From Ottowia thiooxydans DSM 14619 (GTDB taxonomy: Bacteria > Pseudomonadota > Gammaproteobacteria > Burkholderiales > Burkholderiaceae_C), in contig NZ_AUGX01000024.1 of the NCBI RefSeq assembly GCF_000422885.1, positions 1 to 64,000 of the forward strand: DNA of 64,000 nucleotides, given 5' to 3'. Within the stretch, counting starts at the first letter, position 1. Each line of letters begins with the position of its first letter. Of the stretch, positions 7,193 to 15,367 are shown piece after piece. The notes under the pieces are model-generated. The model did no database searches and was not told where the DNA came from. It was given only the letters and a program-made list of their open reading frames with translations. Position numbers and translations under genes: made by a program.

Positions 7193-7552
7193 TCAGTGTG
7201 ATGTCTCACCGACATCGAACTCGGCGTCATGCTCTCCCATGGCTTTGGCGACCATAGTGAAGAGCTCGGCGGTTGCCTGGCCATAGATTTCTGGGCGATC
7301 CCAAAAACCCGTGCCGTGCCCGTTTCGTGTCAGCCAGAGGTCATGGCCCAGTTGCGCGGCATCCAGGGCATCGAGCTTGAGTGGCCATGGCGCTTCGCGC
7401 AGTGAGTCTGAGAATCGTCGGCAGGCGGTGTAGACCTGGCAACGACACAGGGCCGTCAATTCTGCGGTTGCTGGGGGTTGGTCGAGATCCCCGGTTTCGG
7501 TGAAGTAGATCGCCTCGATGTAGGCGTCGGACATGCGTTGAACATCCAGCAT
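7193..7552 (-). CDS. Conserved accessory protein of unknown function, 119 aa
   Basis: Starts at ATG 7552 after GAGGA; a second in-frame ATG at 7531 is possible. The N-terminus 'MSDAYIEAIYFTETGDLDQPP' and the central 'LGHDLWLTRNGHGTGFWDR' are blocks I remember from small phage and plasmid proteins of unknown function. It is soluble, slightly acidic, with no catalytic motif visible beyond the conserved GHD and RNGHGTGFWDR. It is a single-gene cassette with the shared ATCTCC/ATGTTCAACC leader 22 bp upstream and its own terminator downstream. Confidence 0.75.
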   Translation of the reverse strand: MLDVQRMSDAYIEAIYFTETGDLDQPPATAELTALCRCQVYTACRRFSDSLREAPWPLKLDALDAAQLGHDLWLTRNGHGTGFWDRPEIYGQATAELFTMVAKAMGEHDAEFDVGETSH

Positions 7553-7573
7553 GGGTCCTCCGTTTGATGGAAG

Positions 7574-7596
7574 GGTTGAACATGCGTGGAGATGGC
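7574..7596 (-). promoter_or_regulatory. Shared cassette leader motif, copy 1
   Basis: On the coding strand of the downstream gene the block reads GCCATCTCC-ACGC-ATGTTCAACC, 22 bp before the start codon. See the finding on the leader family. Confidence 0.7.
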
Positions 7597-7723
7597 CGTC
7601 TTGATAAAACCCGCCTGGCAGGCAGGCCCGATCCATGAAACAATGACGGCGGATCGGATCGAACCCAGTGCACGGGCATGTGCAACATATATCCCCAACC
7701 CGATCCCCTTTTCGGGCAAAGAA

Positions 7724-7745
7724 AAAGGAACCCGCAGGTTCCTTT
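7724..7745 (-). terminator. Terminator of the 7766 gene
   Basis: Perfect AAAGGAACC/GGTTCCTTT hairpin with a four-base loop, T-rich on the minus transcript. Confidence 0.8.
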
Positions 7746-7765
7746 GTGTAGATCAAAAATGCTTG

Positions 7766-8224
7766 TCAGAATTTGGCAAGTATCGATTCGATTTTGGTGG
7801 ATTTCCAGTTGCCTGGTTCCTGGCCATCACCGAACTTCTCGTCCAGAAACTGGACAATTTCAGTCGTTGATTTGCTTTGAAGCGTTTGGAGCTCTTGGCC
7901 AGAAAGGCGTTTGAGAGCGAGACCGAGTGCGGCACCTAAAGCTACTGGAGGCAAGTCCTTTGGGGAGTCGACCTCGCGGCTTTGTGGCTTGCTCCTGTTG
8001 AGGAGCTGCTTCAGGCGGTTTGACGCGGTGCTGATCCGAATCAACGTGTCGACGAGGCTTGCGTACAGACGCGCCGTGAGGCGCAGCAGGTACACGGCAG
8101 TGACGAACATGGCGACCACGGCCAGCATCTTGGACACCGGGATGGTGAAGGACAGCGGGATGCCGATCGCGCTAAGGATCGAGGCGGCGAACGCCTGAAA
8201 GAACTCAAAAAGAGACTGGATCAC
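7766..8224 (-). CDS. Membrane protein of unknown function, 152 aa
   Basis: GTG start at 8224 with AGGAG about 7 bases upstream. The N-terminal 60 residues contain two hydrophobic segments ('FQAFAASILSAIGIPLSF' and 'KMLAVVAMFVTAVYLLRL'), followed by a cytoplasmic part that ends in 'LSGQELQTLQSKSTTEIVQFLDEKFG'. The gene at 42718-43056 has the same layout (membrane N-terminus, then 'LDGKF' tail) and may be a distant relative. Monocistronic cassette with shared leader and terminator. No function known. Confidence 0.65.
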   Translation of the reverse strand: MIQSLFEFFQAFAASILSAIGIPLSFTIPVSKMLAVVAMFVTAVYLLRLTARLYASLVDTLIRISTASNRLKQLLNRSKPQSREVDSPKDLPPVALGAALGLALKRLSGQELQTLQSKSTTEIVQFLDEKFGDGQEPGNWKSTKIESILAKF

Positions 8225-8249
8225 GTCGACTCCTGGGAGGCTGGCGCCT

Positions 8250-8271
8250 GGTTGAACATCCCTGGAGATGG
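8250..8271 (-). promoter_or_regulatory. Shared cassette leader motif, copy 2
   Basis: CCATCTCCAGGG-ATGTTCAACC on the minus strand, 26 bp before the GTG start of the 7766-8224 gene. Confidence 0.7.
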
Positions 8272-8340
8272 TGATTCGGTGAAAAGTGTCGTCGCCGGCG
8301 CATTCGGACTGGCCAGGCCAGCGCTGCCTTTAGAGCTGGA

Positions 8341-8363
8341 GCTATTTCCTTGGATGTTCAACC
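8341..8363 (+). promoter_or_regulatory. Shared cassette leader motif, copy 3
   Basis: GCTATTTCCTTGG-ATGTTCAACC on the plus strand, 32 bp before the start of the 8395 gene and facing away from copy 2. Confidence 0.7.
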
Positions 8364-8394
8364 AGTCCCATTGGGACTATCCAAGGAGTGAAGC

Positions 8395-9276
8395 ATGTCC
8401 AATGTTTCTCATGTTGCTGTGCGCGAGCCGAAGCAGTACAGCGTAAATGTTTGGGGTGACGATCAAGTTGCCATCGTCAAGTTCGAGATCAGTGACGAAA
8501 CGGTAATGCAGATTGTCGAGCTGTCGAAGTTGGCGGCTGCGCTCGATCTGACGGGCGTGAGCCGCACCAGCTGGCTGACCACGTACTACGAAGACGACGA
8601 AGAGACCGAGGTGCGAACGGAGGCCCCCGAGTTGGTGGTCAGCAAAGAAGGGTTCTACTTCCAGGCGATGCTGCGTCACGACGATGTGATGATTCAATCG
8701 GAGGAGCAGCCGATCGCTGATCTCGTCGCGCACTTCGAAGTGGAAGAGGCGCCCTCGCCGATGTCGAAGATCCAGGCGGCATTCGCTGACATCACCGTCG
8801 GCTACGAAAAGGGTCTCAGAGATGCCATGGAGTCAGTCGTTCTTGCCCTGGGCGATGGCGTGCTGCGCTCGAAGTTGAACGCGGCGGTTGACACGGTCTT
8901 AGATGCCTGCGCGAACAACGACCAGTTGGTCGAGGTCAATGAACCGGATGATCCTCTGGGCCGGGTTCAAGCGCTGCGCGATCTTGGCTTCGCCGTCGCC
9001 ATCTGGACGCCCGATGAGCTACACGAGGGCGTGGACATCAGCGTCTTGCAGGATTTGATGGTGGAGCGCGGTTCGAGCTACATCGACAGCACACGACCTC
9101 TGTCACCGTTCGTCGTGGTGCTTCGGGAAGACGATCTGCACAGCATCAAGTTTGCGTGTCAAGCTGAGGACCCTGAGCACGCCCAGGAACAGGCGGAGAA
9201 CGCCTACCCGGCGGCAACTGTGCTTTCCGTCGTGGAGGCGGATCTGGAGGCCGCCGGCGCTACCGGAACAAATTGA
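8395..9276 (+). CDS. Unknown soluble acidic protein, 293 aa
   Basis: ATG 8395 follows AAGGAG. The protein is acidic and has no signal peptide or membrane segment. I can see an N-terminal part with many Asp/Glu, a central helical region (DAMESVVLALGDGVLRSKLNAAVDTVLDAC) and a C-terminal part beginning 'GFAVAIWTPDELHEGVDISVLQDLMVERGSSYID', which looks like a small alpha/beta module. I do not recognise a family. It is a single-gene cassette with the shared leader, followed by a strong terminator. Confidence 0.7.
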   Translation: MSNVSHVAVREPKQYSVNVWGDDQVAIVKFEISDETVMQIVELSKLAAALDLTGVSRTSWLTTYYEDDEETEVRTEAPELVVSKEGFYFQAMLRHDDVMIQSEEQPIADLVAHFEVEEAPSPMSKIQAAFADITVGYEKGLRDAMESVVLALGDGVLRSKLNAAVDTVLDACANNDQLVEVNEPDDPLGRVQALRDLGFAVAIWTPDELHEGVDISVLQDLMVERGSSYIDSTRPLSPFVVVLREDDLHSIKFACQAEDPEHAQEQAENAYPAATVLSVVEADLEAAGATGTN

Positions 9277-9283
9277 TCGCATC

Positions 9284-9322
9284 AGCCCAGCTCACTCTTT
9301 TTTGGAGTGGCTGGGCTTTTTT
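9284..9322 (+). terminator. Terminator of the 8395 gene
   Basis: AGCCCAG-CTCACTC/GAGTG-GCTGGGCT hairpin followed by T residues. Confidence 0.85.
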
Positions 9323-9337
9323 GTGAGCAGGCAAAAA

Positions 9338-9361
9338 AAAGCCACCGATGAAGGTGGCTTT
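9338..9361 (-). terminator. Terminator of the 9371 gene
   Basis: AAAGCCACC/GGTGGCTTT hairpin. Near-identical GCCACC/GGTGGC terminators follow other cassettes at 58276, 59282 and 60021. Confidence 0.75.
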
Positions 9362-9370
9362 GGGATCAGG

Positions 9371-10294
9371 TCAGAACCAGAGGTTTTCTTGTTCCTTGGC
9401 TTGCTTCTGTTTGTAGGCTTCGCGCTTGGCGATCGCCTCCTCAGTCGCAGCTTTCATCTGCTCGTCCAGTTCGGGAGCACATTCACGCATGACTGCGGAA
9501 GCGATACCCCATGGACGCATGATCTTTCCACCAGACAGGCCTTGTAGCACGGACAAGCACTCTTGAGGGTAGATGCCGTTGACCTTACCAGCGTAGCGCA
9601 AGCCGAGGCCGGAGTGGTAGGCAACAACCAGGTCGGCCGCCAGCCGTTCGATGAAGGTGGCCATGACGCCGGTGAGCTTGGCACCTTCTTTTTTCTGCTT
9701 CGCGTTGAACTCGGCGATGTGCTCAGCCGCCATTGCCTTTGCCTTCTTGGCGAAGAGCAGCATGGCGTCGACATCGACCTTCGCTTCCTTCACGCGAATC
9801 TCTCGATTGGCGGCGGAAAGGGCTGCGGGATCGTTGGGAGCTTTTTCTGTCTGACTGATGTGAAAGATCGGGATCGAGTTGAACACCTGGATGGTCCAAG
9901 CGTCTTCATCGTCGTCGTCGAGCGGCCGCGGTGCGGACGACTCTGTCGACTGGGATTCATCGTCCTTTTTGTCACGCTTCTTGGCGACCCGACCCGCATA
10001 GATTGCGTGCCAGGCTTTCTCGCCTTTGCGCACGCTGTTGCCGGCGCTCGCGTGCTGGCTGTGGGAGCCGAAGCAGCCGCTGTACGTGGCTTTTGCTACT
10101 TCCATTTGGGCCAGCAGCACTGGGATGTTCACGCCGACGTAGGGCAGGCCATTGGCCTTTACGGGCATGAAGTCGACACCTTGCCAGGGGTGCGTGGCGG
10201 TGATTTTCTGGATGACCCAGAGTCGGGCCATGTCACAGAGACGGGTAGCCGCTTCGCGGCGGGCGTCGGTCGATTGGGATGAGGTTTTTGCCAT
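9371..10294 (-). CDS. ArdC N-terminal-like (ssDNA-binding) protein
   Basis: A 307-residue protein starting at ATG 10294 after AGGAG. The segment 'GLPYVGVNIPVLLAQ' with a later 'AGNSVRKGEKAWHAIYAGRV' resembles the N-terminal ssDNA-binding domain of ArdC antirestriction proteins (DUF1738: a 'GxxYxGxN' block followed by 'VRKGEKG'). The zinc-metallopeptidase half of ArdC is absent; instead there is an Asp-rich linker (DDDDEDAW), a helical domain and a Lys/Gln/Glu tail. A role in protecting incoming single-stranded DNA is an inference. It is divergent from the MoxR-like ATPase gene; the two share an intergenic region holding two leader motifs and the TTCGCGCGCGCGAA palindrome. Confidence 0.6.
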   Translation of the reverse strand: MAKTSSQSTDARREAATRLCDMARLWVIQKITATHPWQGVDFMPVKANGLPYVGVNIPVLLAQMEVAKATYSGCFGSHSQHASAGNSVRKGEKAWHAIYAGRVAKKRDKKDDESQSTESSAPRPLDDDDEDAWTIQVFNSIPIFHISQTEKAPNDPAALSAANREIRVKEAKVDVDAMLLFAKKAKAMAAEHIAEFNAKQKKEGAKLTGVMATFIERLAADLVVAYHSGLGLRYAGKVNGIYPQECLSVLQGLSGGKIMRPWGIASAVMRECAPELDEQMKAATEEAIAKREAYKQKQAKEQENLWF

Positions 10295-10316
10295 GGTCAC
10301 TCCTGAAGGAGAGAGG

Positions 10317-10339
10317 GGTTGAACATGGCTGGAGATAGC
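10317..10339 (-). promoter_or_regulatory. Shared cassette leader motif, copy 4
   Basis: GCTATCTCCAGCC-ATGTTCAACC on the minus strand, 23 bp before the 9371-10294 gene. Confidence 0.7.
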
Positions 10340-10367
10340 TCGAACAGGAAAAACCGGCTTTGCAGTG

Positions 10368-10381
10368 TTCGCGCGCGCGAA
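10368..10381. promoter_or_regulatory. TTCGCGCGCGCGAA palindrome, copy 2
   Basis: Here the symmetry extends to a perfect 20-bp palindrome (GTG...CAC), centred between two divergent cassette leaders. Confidence 0.65.
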
Positions 10382-10406
10382 CACGCCTGATGCATTTCGG
10401 GGGAAT

Positions 10407-10429
10407 GCCATTTCCACGCATGTTCAACC
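10407..10429 (+). promoter_or_regulatory. Shared cassette leader motif, copy 5
   Basis: GCCATTTCCACGC-ATGTTCAACC on the plus strand, 36 bp before the MoxR-like gene. Confidence 0.7.
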
Positions 10430-10464
10430 CCCCCCAGCCAAGCTGGGGCATCAGGAGTACTTCA

Positions 10465-11460
10465 ATGTTTGACGAGACAACTACTTTTCAGATTACCCAC
10501 GCGCAGGTTGGCGCGGATGAGCTGTTCGGGATCCAGGTGCCGGAGAGCCAGCGGGCCAACACCATGTTTCCGGTGAGGACGGGCGCGCTGGACGGCGTCC
10601 CTGAGATCGATATGAGCTACGTGTTCCGGCCGGATCAACTCGCCCTGCTGCGGTTCTTCTACCGCGGTGACGAGAAGGCGCTCATGCTGACCGGCGAGAC
10701 TGGGCCAGGCAAAACCAGCCTGGTGGAGCAGACAGCTGCTCGTACCAATTGGCCGGTCGTGGCCGTGGGATGCCATGAAAAACTGGAACTCCAGGAGCTG
10801 ATTGGCAGAATCACTATCACCGAAGCCGGATCCACAGGTTGGCAGGATGGACCCGTGATCGACGCAATGCGGCGCGGTGCGATTCTCTTGCTCGATGAGG
10901 GCAACTTTCTGGATCCTGGTGCGGTCGGTGGTTTGAACCGCGTGCTGGACACCCTGCGCAACGTCGGCGGTGCCAGCTACTCCATCCCGGAGACCGGCGA
11001 GACCGTCAAGGCCCATCCGGACTTCCGGGTGGCGATGACCGGCAACGCGATCGACGGCGCTGGCAAGTCGAACTACCGAGGAATCAAGCCCATGAACTTG
11101 GCGCTCCTCGATCGATTCACGCTGGGCATCTCGGTGGACTACCTACCGGCCGATCAGGAAGTGACGATGCTCCATCGGCGCTCGCCGCAGGTCCGCGAGG
11201 ACCTCATCAAGTTGATGGTGGAGGTGGCCAACGGCGTGCGCAACTCGTTTGCCAACGGCGACATCCGCTGCACAATGAGCACTCGCGTGTTGATCTCTGT
11301 TTGCGCCAAGCTGTCCACCTGCCCTGCGGAAAAGCAGCCCATGGTGTTGCTCCCGATGCTCAAGTCGACCATGCTCTTTCGCGTTTCAGTCGAAGACCGA
11401 ACCGCCATCGAGAACGTGGTGAATGAGATGGCGCAGCGCGACGGCGTTGTACTGAGCTGA
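10465..11460 (+). CDS. MoxR/CobS-type AAA+ ATPase
   Basis: The 331-residue protein starts at ATG 10465 after AGGAG. Walker A is GETGPGKT (about residues 76-83) and Walker B is 'AILLLDEGNFLDP' (about 138-150). The 'VAMTGNAID...GIKPMNLALLDRF' block supplies sensor 1 and the arginine-finger region of the AAA_5/MoxR class, seen in CobS, MoxR and gas-vesicle GvpN proteins. These ATPases remodel a partner, usually a VWA protein, but no VWA gene is present in the window. Plasmids of this kind often carry an orphan CobS-like gene of unknown role. It is divergent from the ArdC-N-like gene. Confidence 0.85.
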   Translation: MFDETTTFQITHAQVGADELFGIQVPESQRANTMFPVRTGALDGVPEIDMSYVFRPDQLALLRFFYRGDEKALMLTGETGPGKTSLVEQTAARTNWPVVAVGCHEKLELQELIGRITITEAGSTGWQDGPVIDAMRRGAILLLDEGNFLDPGAVGGLNRVLDTLRNVGGASYSIPETGETVKAHPDFRVAMTGNAIDGAGKSNYRGIKPMNLALLDRFTLGISVDYLPADQEVTMLHRRSPQVREDLIKLMVEVANGVRNSFANGDIRCTMSTRVLISVCAKLSTCPAEKQPMVLLPMLKSTMLFRVSVEDRTAIENVVNEMAQRDGVVLS

Positions 11461-11480
11461 GTCAGCTCGCCAGTGATCCC

Positions 11481-11510
11481 AAACCGCTCCTCCCCGGAGC
11501 GGTTTTTTTT
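11481..11510 (+). terminator. Terminator of the MoxR-like gene
   Basis: AAACCGCTCC/GGAGCGGTTT hairpin followed by eight T residues, ending just before the convergent topoisomerase gene. Confidence 0.9.
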
Positions 11511-11513
11511 GGC

Positions 11514-13529
11514 CTATGCCCGGACACCCTTGCTGGAGGGGCGGCGGGCTTTACCCGCGCGTGCCGGACGCCTGGACAGCTGAGCCTGTTCTGGCATCTG
11601 CTCGGGTGATGGCATCGCTGCCAAGGCGCTGCCATCCCTGGCGGCTTCGAGCACGGTCTTTTGCACCAGCATCTGCAGCTTTGCCCGGAAGTCGCTGTAG
11701 CTGAGCTGCCCATCCTTGATGCTGTCGAGCAGGCCTTCGAAGTAGCTGGTGAGATCCGGTACAGCGAGTTTGGGCGGAACGCATTTGATGTAGACCTCCG
11801 CCTTGGGTGTTGGCACATAGCTGGTCATCTTGCCGCTCTTGCTCTCGATCACGAACTCGTTCTGGATGATCTTGGCAATGAGCGGAGCACGCGTCGCAGA
11901 GGTGCCCAGGCCTTCCACCTGCTTGAGGTGCTTCTTGATGTTGGGGTCGGTGACGAACTGCCAGGCCTTTTCCATGGCGTCCAGCAGCGTCACCGGCGTG
12001 AAGCGCTTGGGGGGTTCGGTCTTTTTGGCTTTGACTTCGACCGGGCTGGCCAGGCCGGCTTCCCCGTCTTCGATCTGGGGCAGCTTGACCTCCTTCTCGT
12101 CGTCATTGCTGCCAAACAGTGAGCGCCATCCCTCATTGATCACCGCTTTGCCCGTGGCCTTGAAGCTGTGCTCGCCGATCGGCGCCACGATCGATGTGCT
12201 CCAGTACTCGTGGTTGGGGGCGAACTGCGCCACGTACTGGCGGACGATGAGCGCGTAGATGTCGGCGTCGCGCTTGGGCAGCTCACGGATCGACTTGTGG
12301 GCCAGCAACGGAATGATGGCGAAGTGCTCCTTTAGCTTGGCGTCGTTCCACGCTGCGGACTTCTGACTGGGATCCAAGGGGGTGTTGAACTTGAACGGCT
12401 GCCCTGCGCCCAGATTGGCGCAAACCGCTTCGATGGTCTTGGCGGCTTTCGGCCACTGGTCGGTGGGGGCGTACTGGCAATCGGTGCGGGGGTAGGACGT
12501 GAGCTTGTGGGTCTCGTAGAGCGCCTGGGCGGCTTGCAACACGGCGTCCGGCGAGTAGCCCATGCGCGCGGCCGCCTTCTGCAGCTCGGTCAGGCTGAAC
12601 AGCAAAGGGGGCCCATCTGCCTTGCGCTGCCTGGTCACCTGCAGAGTCGATGTCTTGCCACTGCAGGACCTGGCCACGGCTTGCGCGTATTCGCGGGAAA
12701 GGAGCAGCTGTCCAGATGGGTCGAACTCTGCCCTTCCCTCTGCATCCTTCGGGCGCTGCCAGGTCGCCTGAAAGGCTCCCTTGCCCTGCACGTTGATGGT
12801 GGCGACGATGCCAAAGTGGTCGATAGGTACGAAGTTGCGGATTTCGTTCTCGCGTTGAACGATGAGGCCAATGACTGGGGTCATCACGCGCCCAAGGGCC
12901 AGGATGCCCTTGTGGCCGCGCTTCCACCACAGCGTCGAATAGGCCCGCGTGCCGTTGATGCCGACTCCCCAGTCGGCTTCGGCCCTGCAGAGCGCGGCCA
13001 GGCCGAGCAGCCGATAGTCCTCGTTGGACTGCATCTTTCGCCATGCGTCCCGAATTCCCTGGTCGGTCTGTGCGTGCAACCAAAGGCGCTTGGTGGGACC
13101 CTTCCACGAGAAGCGCCTGAGGATGTTGTCGACGATCAGTTGACCTTCCCGGTCGGGGTCGCCGGCGTGCACGACCAGGTCGGCGCGCTTGAGCGCTTCC
13201 GAGATGTATTTGAGGCGGTCGATCACGCCGTTGTCAGGCGTTGCGCGGCCCTTGCCCTTGCCCTTGCCCTTGTTGGCCCGCGGTGCCCACTCCAGCCGAT
13301 CAGGCAGGCAGGGTAGGACCTCCAGGCGCCAAGGGAACTCGAACTGCTGGTCGTAGTGCTCTGGCTCGGCGAGCTCCAGCAGGTGCCCCAGGGCGCCCAC
13401 GACAACGACATCACCCACCCGTTGTCCGAGGCCCGCCGGCTGGACAGGGTTGCCTGTGGACTGGCTGATGGCGTTGGCGATGTCCCTGCCCATGGCAGGC
13501 TTCTCGGCGATAACAAGAGTCTGAGGCAT
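11514..13529 (-). CDS. topB: Type IA DNA topoisomerase III
   Basis: 671 residues from ATG 13529. The N-terminal TOPRIM domain has the conserved start 'TLVIAEKPAMGRDIA' and the metal-binding 'VHAGDPDREGQLI' (about residues 117-129). The catalytic tyrosine is in 'LTSYPRTDCQYAP' (about 343-355). Length and order match plasmid TopB/TraE enzymes, which decatenate plasmid DNA during replication and transfer. The C-terminus is a short basic tail without zinc fingers. It has its own promoter, which carries the TTTGCAAT motif of the tra promoters. Confidence 0.95.
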   Translation of the reverse strand: MPQTLVIAEKPAMGRDIANAISQSTGNPVQPAGLGQRVGDVVVVGALGHLLELAEPEHYDQQFEFPWRLEVLPCLPDRLEWAPRANKGKGKGKGRATPDNGVIDRLKYISEALKRADLVVHAGDPDREGQLIVDNILRRFSWKGPTKRLWLHAQTDQGIRDAWRKMQSNEDYRLLGLAALCRAEADWGVGINGTRAYSTLWWKRGHKGILALGRVMTPVIGLIVQRENEIRNFVPIDHFGIVATINVQGKGAFQATWQRPKDAEGRAEFDPSGQLLLSREYAQAVARSCSGKTSTLQVTRQRKADGPPLLFSLTELQKAAARMGYSPDAVLQAAQALYETHKLTSYPRTDCQYAPTDQWPKAAKTIEAVCANLGAGQPFKFNTPLDPSQKSAAWNDAKLKEHFAIIPLLAHKSIRELPKRDADIYALIVRQYVAQFAPNHEYWSTSIVAPIGEHSFKATGKAVINEGWRSLFGSNDDEKEVKLPQIEDGEAGLASPVEVKAKKTEPPKRFTPVTLLDAMEKAWQFVTDPNIKKHLKQVEGLGTSATRAPLIAKIIQNEFVIESKSGKMTSYVPTPKAEVYIKCVPPKLAVPDLTSYFEGLLDSIKDGQLSYSDFRAKLQMLVQKTVLEAARDGSALAAMPSPEQMPEQAQLSRRPARAGKARRPSSKGVRA

Positions 13530-13543
13530 ATCGATCCACCATT

Positions 13544-13562
13544 GATAATTGCAAACATTGTA
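13544..13562 (-). promoter_or_regulatory. topB promoter: -10 TACAAT followed by TTTGCAAT
   Basis: On the minus strand TACAAT (13562-13557) is a good -10 and GTTTGCAATTATC follows it immediately, covering the expected start of transcription. Confidence 0.65.
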
Positions 13563-13640
13563 TGGATAAAGTACAAGAAACACCAAGCCGGCCGGGGTTG
13601 GAGACCAGGTTCAAGGGTTTCGACGGCTTTATTTTTTGAT

Positions 13641-13663
13641 GCCATCTCCAGCCATGTTCAACC
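13641..13663 (+). promoter_or_regulatory. Shared cassette leader motif, copy 6
   Basis: GCCATCTCCAGCC-ATGTTCAACC, 47 bp before the 13710 gene. Confidence 0.7.
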
Positions 13664-13709
13664 GGATGGCTGTCTGCTCGACACCATCGTCAATCTCAAG
13701 GAGATCACC

Positions 13710-14222
13710 ATGAGCAACATCGCAAACCTGAAGAACTTTTCCCTGTTCACCAACAACAACGACAACGTGCGTTTCTTCAAGTCGAAGGACATCCAGGTCA
13801 AAGCTGACTATTCCTGCTACGAGCCCAAGCGTGAGCTTTCGGTGAGCGGCATCAAGGCTCCGTCCGAAAAGGCACTGGGCGGGGACTACCTGAAACTCAC
13901 CATTGCCATGGGCGCGCAGGGTGCTCGTCAGTACGCTGACGGCGCATTGTTTCGCAACGACCGCAAGGGCGAGAACGCGAAGGCGCCTGACATGACGGGT
14001 GTTTTGACGATGCCTGACAAGAGCGAAAAGCGCTTGGCTGGCTGGTACAAGAAGTCGACTTCGGGCGTCTCGTACCTGTCGGTTGCTATCAGCGACAAAC
14101 GCGCTGCTGACAACGACTCGGCCGATGCTCCCAGTGACGACATCGCCGCTGAACCGCACTCGGAACCGGCTGCTGCAGCCATTGCCGAATTTGACGCAGC
14201 GAGTGATGAACCCATCTTCTAA
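13710..14222 (+). CDS. DUF736-like protein with SSB-like acidic tail
   Basis: A 170-residue protein starting at ATG 13710 after AAGGAG. 'GWYKKSTSGVSYLSVAISD' (about residues 113-131) resembles the C-terminal signature of DUF736 proteins, a family common on alpha- and betaproteobacterial plasmids. The preceding 'KRELSVSGIKAPSEKALGGDYLKLTIAMG' looks like OB-fold-type strands. The C-terminus is Asp/Ala-rich and ends DEPIF, strikingly like an SSB tip (DDIPF), which suggests contact with SSB-binding replication or repair enzymes. This SSB-mimic idea is inference. Single-gene cassette with leader and terminator. Confidence 0.65.
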   Translation: MSNIANLKNFSLFTNNNDNVRFFKSKDIQVKADYSCYEPKRELSVSGIKAPSEKALGGDYLKLTIAMGAQGARQYADGALFRNDRKGENAKAPDMTGVLTMPDKSEKRLAGWYKKSTSGVSYLSVAISDKRAADNDSADAPSDDIAAEPHSEPAAAAIAEFDAASDEPIF

Positions 14223-14263
14223 GGATTGATGGGTGGAGCGTGTTCCACGCTCATGTGAGTCCC

Positions 14264-14297
14264 AAGGCCATCTTCTTTGAAGATGGCCTTTCTTTTT
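14264..14297 (+). terminator. Terminator of the 13710 gene
   Basis: AAGGCCATCT/AGATGGCCTT hairpin followed by a T-rich run. Confidence 0.8.
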
Positions 14298-14336
14298 GGG
14301 CGAGTCGGTCCGAGAGCACACCAGTTTTCAGGACTG

Positions 14337-14359
14337 GCCATCTCCAGGGATGTTCAACC
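14337..14359 (+). promoter_or_regulatory. Shared cassette leader motif, copy 7
   Basis: GCCATCTCCAGGG-ATGTTCAACC, 71 bp before the small membrane protein gene at 14430, the largest spacing in the set. Confidence 0.65.
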
Positions 14360-14429
14360 GTCCAAAGCGCAGGGCCACGCCCATCAAGTCGCCGCGGGCT
14401 TTTGGGGGTTCCCCCTTCCTGGAGATCTC

Positions 14430-14630
14430 ATGATTTCGTCCTTTTCAGACTTCGTTGGTGAACCGTTGCCGTTCCTGATCTCGATCGTGATCGCCATGGC
14501 AATCTTGGCCATCATCAAAGGTGTCTACAACCTCGCCAGCTCGTACTTCGCGCGTCGCCGCTACCGTCGTATGTATGGCAAGACCTACTCTGAAAGCTGG
14601 CGTGTCGCCACCAAGCGTCGCCGTCGCTGA
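14430..14630 (+). CDS. Small single-span membrane protein, 66 aa
   Basis: ATG 14430 follows GGAG. One strong transmembrane helix (PLPFLISIVIAMAILAIIKGVYNLA, split here at about residues 12-36) is followed by a very basic C-terminal tail (YFARRRYRRMYGKTYSESWRVATKRRRR in parts) that should face the cytoplasm. No family recognised. It is a cassette with its own leader and a strong terminator. Confidence 0.6.
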   Translation: MISSFSDFVGEPLPFLISIVIAMAILAIIKGVYNLASSYFARRRYRRMYGKTYSESWRVATKRRRR

Positions 14631-14642
14631 CCAATGATCCAC

Positions 14643-14668
14643 AAGCCACACTCGTTGTGGCTTTTTTT
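14643..14668 (+). terminator. Terminator of the 14430 gene
   Basis: AAGCCACA/TGTGGCTT hairpin followed by T residues. Confidence 0.85.
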
Positions 14669-14690
14669 ATGCGCGAAAGAAACAGCTTGC

Positions 14691-14708
14691 GTACACTCTT
14701 TGCAATCG
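14691..14708 (+). promoter_or_regulatory. Promoter with TACACT -10 and TTTGCAAT
   Basis: TACACT (14691-14696) then TTTGCAATCGA (14698-14708), 16 bp before the ATG at 14725; same layout as the topB and tra promoters. Confidence 0.6.
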
Positions 14709-14724
14709 AGAAACCGGAGTAGCG

Positions 14725-15324
14725 ATGATGGCCAGCCAAGAAGCCAGCGGCAACCTGCTGCTGGAAACCATGCGAGCGATCAGCAAAGACAAGTGGGCGC
14801 AGAGCCAGGAAGTAGCCACCGCCTTTCTGCGTGACGACCGTGTGCGCAAGTCGATTCTGGACATCCTGAAGAAGAGAAACGCCATAGCAGGCGCCGAGTT
14901 GTTGAACTACAAGCTGCTCGTCTATGGACGAATGATTGAAGAGCGGCTTTTCGAAAGAATCACCGCGCTGGAGGGCATCTATTCCTTCGTGTACCGGATC
15001 GCTGACATCTGCATCTCAGGGTCGTTGCGGGATGCGGCGCGAGAGGGGGTGCACCTGGCCGGCTCCATCGATGCGCTTGCGGAAGATGAGGATGGCTGGA
15101 ACTACGACCATCTGGGCGCGCTGGCCGATGTTGAGCCGACATCGGAGGACGCGTTGCTGACCTCGGACGAGGCCATCGTGCGGCAAGCCAGTGCGAAGGG
15201 CGCTGAGGATCGATTTCAGCGCAAGCTCAGCAAGTTGGGCTGGTCGGACCAGATTCCACGCACCGCGGAGTCCTATCAGCAGCTTGGGCGACCCAGAAAG
15301 GCGGATCTCTCCGATCAGGACTGA
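14725..15324 (+). CDS. Unknown helical protein, 199 aa
   Basis: Starts at ATG 14725 (a second ATG follows at once), with GGAG upstream. It is a soluble, mostly helical, slightly acidic protein: 'LLLETMRAISKDKWAQSQEVATAFLRDDRVRKSILDILKKRN' and 'ERITALEGIYSFVYRIADICISGSLRDAAREGVHL' are long amphipathic helices. The C-terminus is basic (LGRPRKADL). I recognise no family. It has a TTTGCAAT-type promoter and lies upstream of the OB-fold/relaxase operon, so it probably belongs to the transfer or replication regulon. Confidence 0.65.
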   Translation: MMASQEASGNLLLETMRAISKDKWAQSQEVATAFLRDDRVRKSILDILKKRNAIAGAELLNYKLLVYGRMIEERLFERITALEGIYSFVYRIADICISGSLRDAAREGVHLAGSIDALAEDEDGWNYDHLGALADVEPTSEDALLTSDEAIVRQASAKGAEDRFQRKLSKLGWSDQIPRTAESYQQLGRPRKADLSDQD

Positions 15325-15367
15325 CGAATTGCAGCAGGCGTGCGATTAGGCTCTGGTGCAGAAATAA

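Noticed and set aside
9563-10282. Plus-strand frame of 239 codons
   Set aside because: Antisense to the ArdC-N-like gene, which has a better start, Shine-Dalgarno and motifs.
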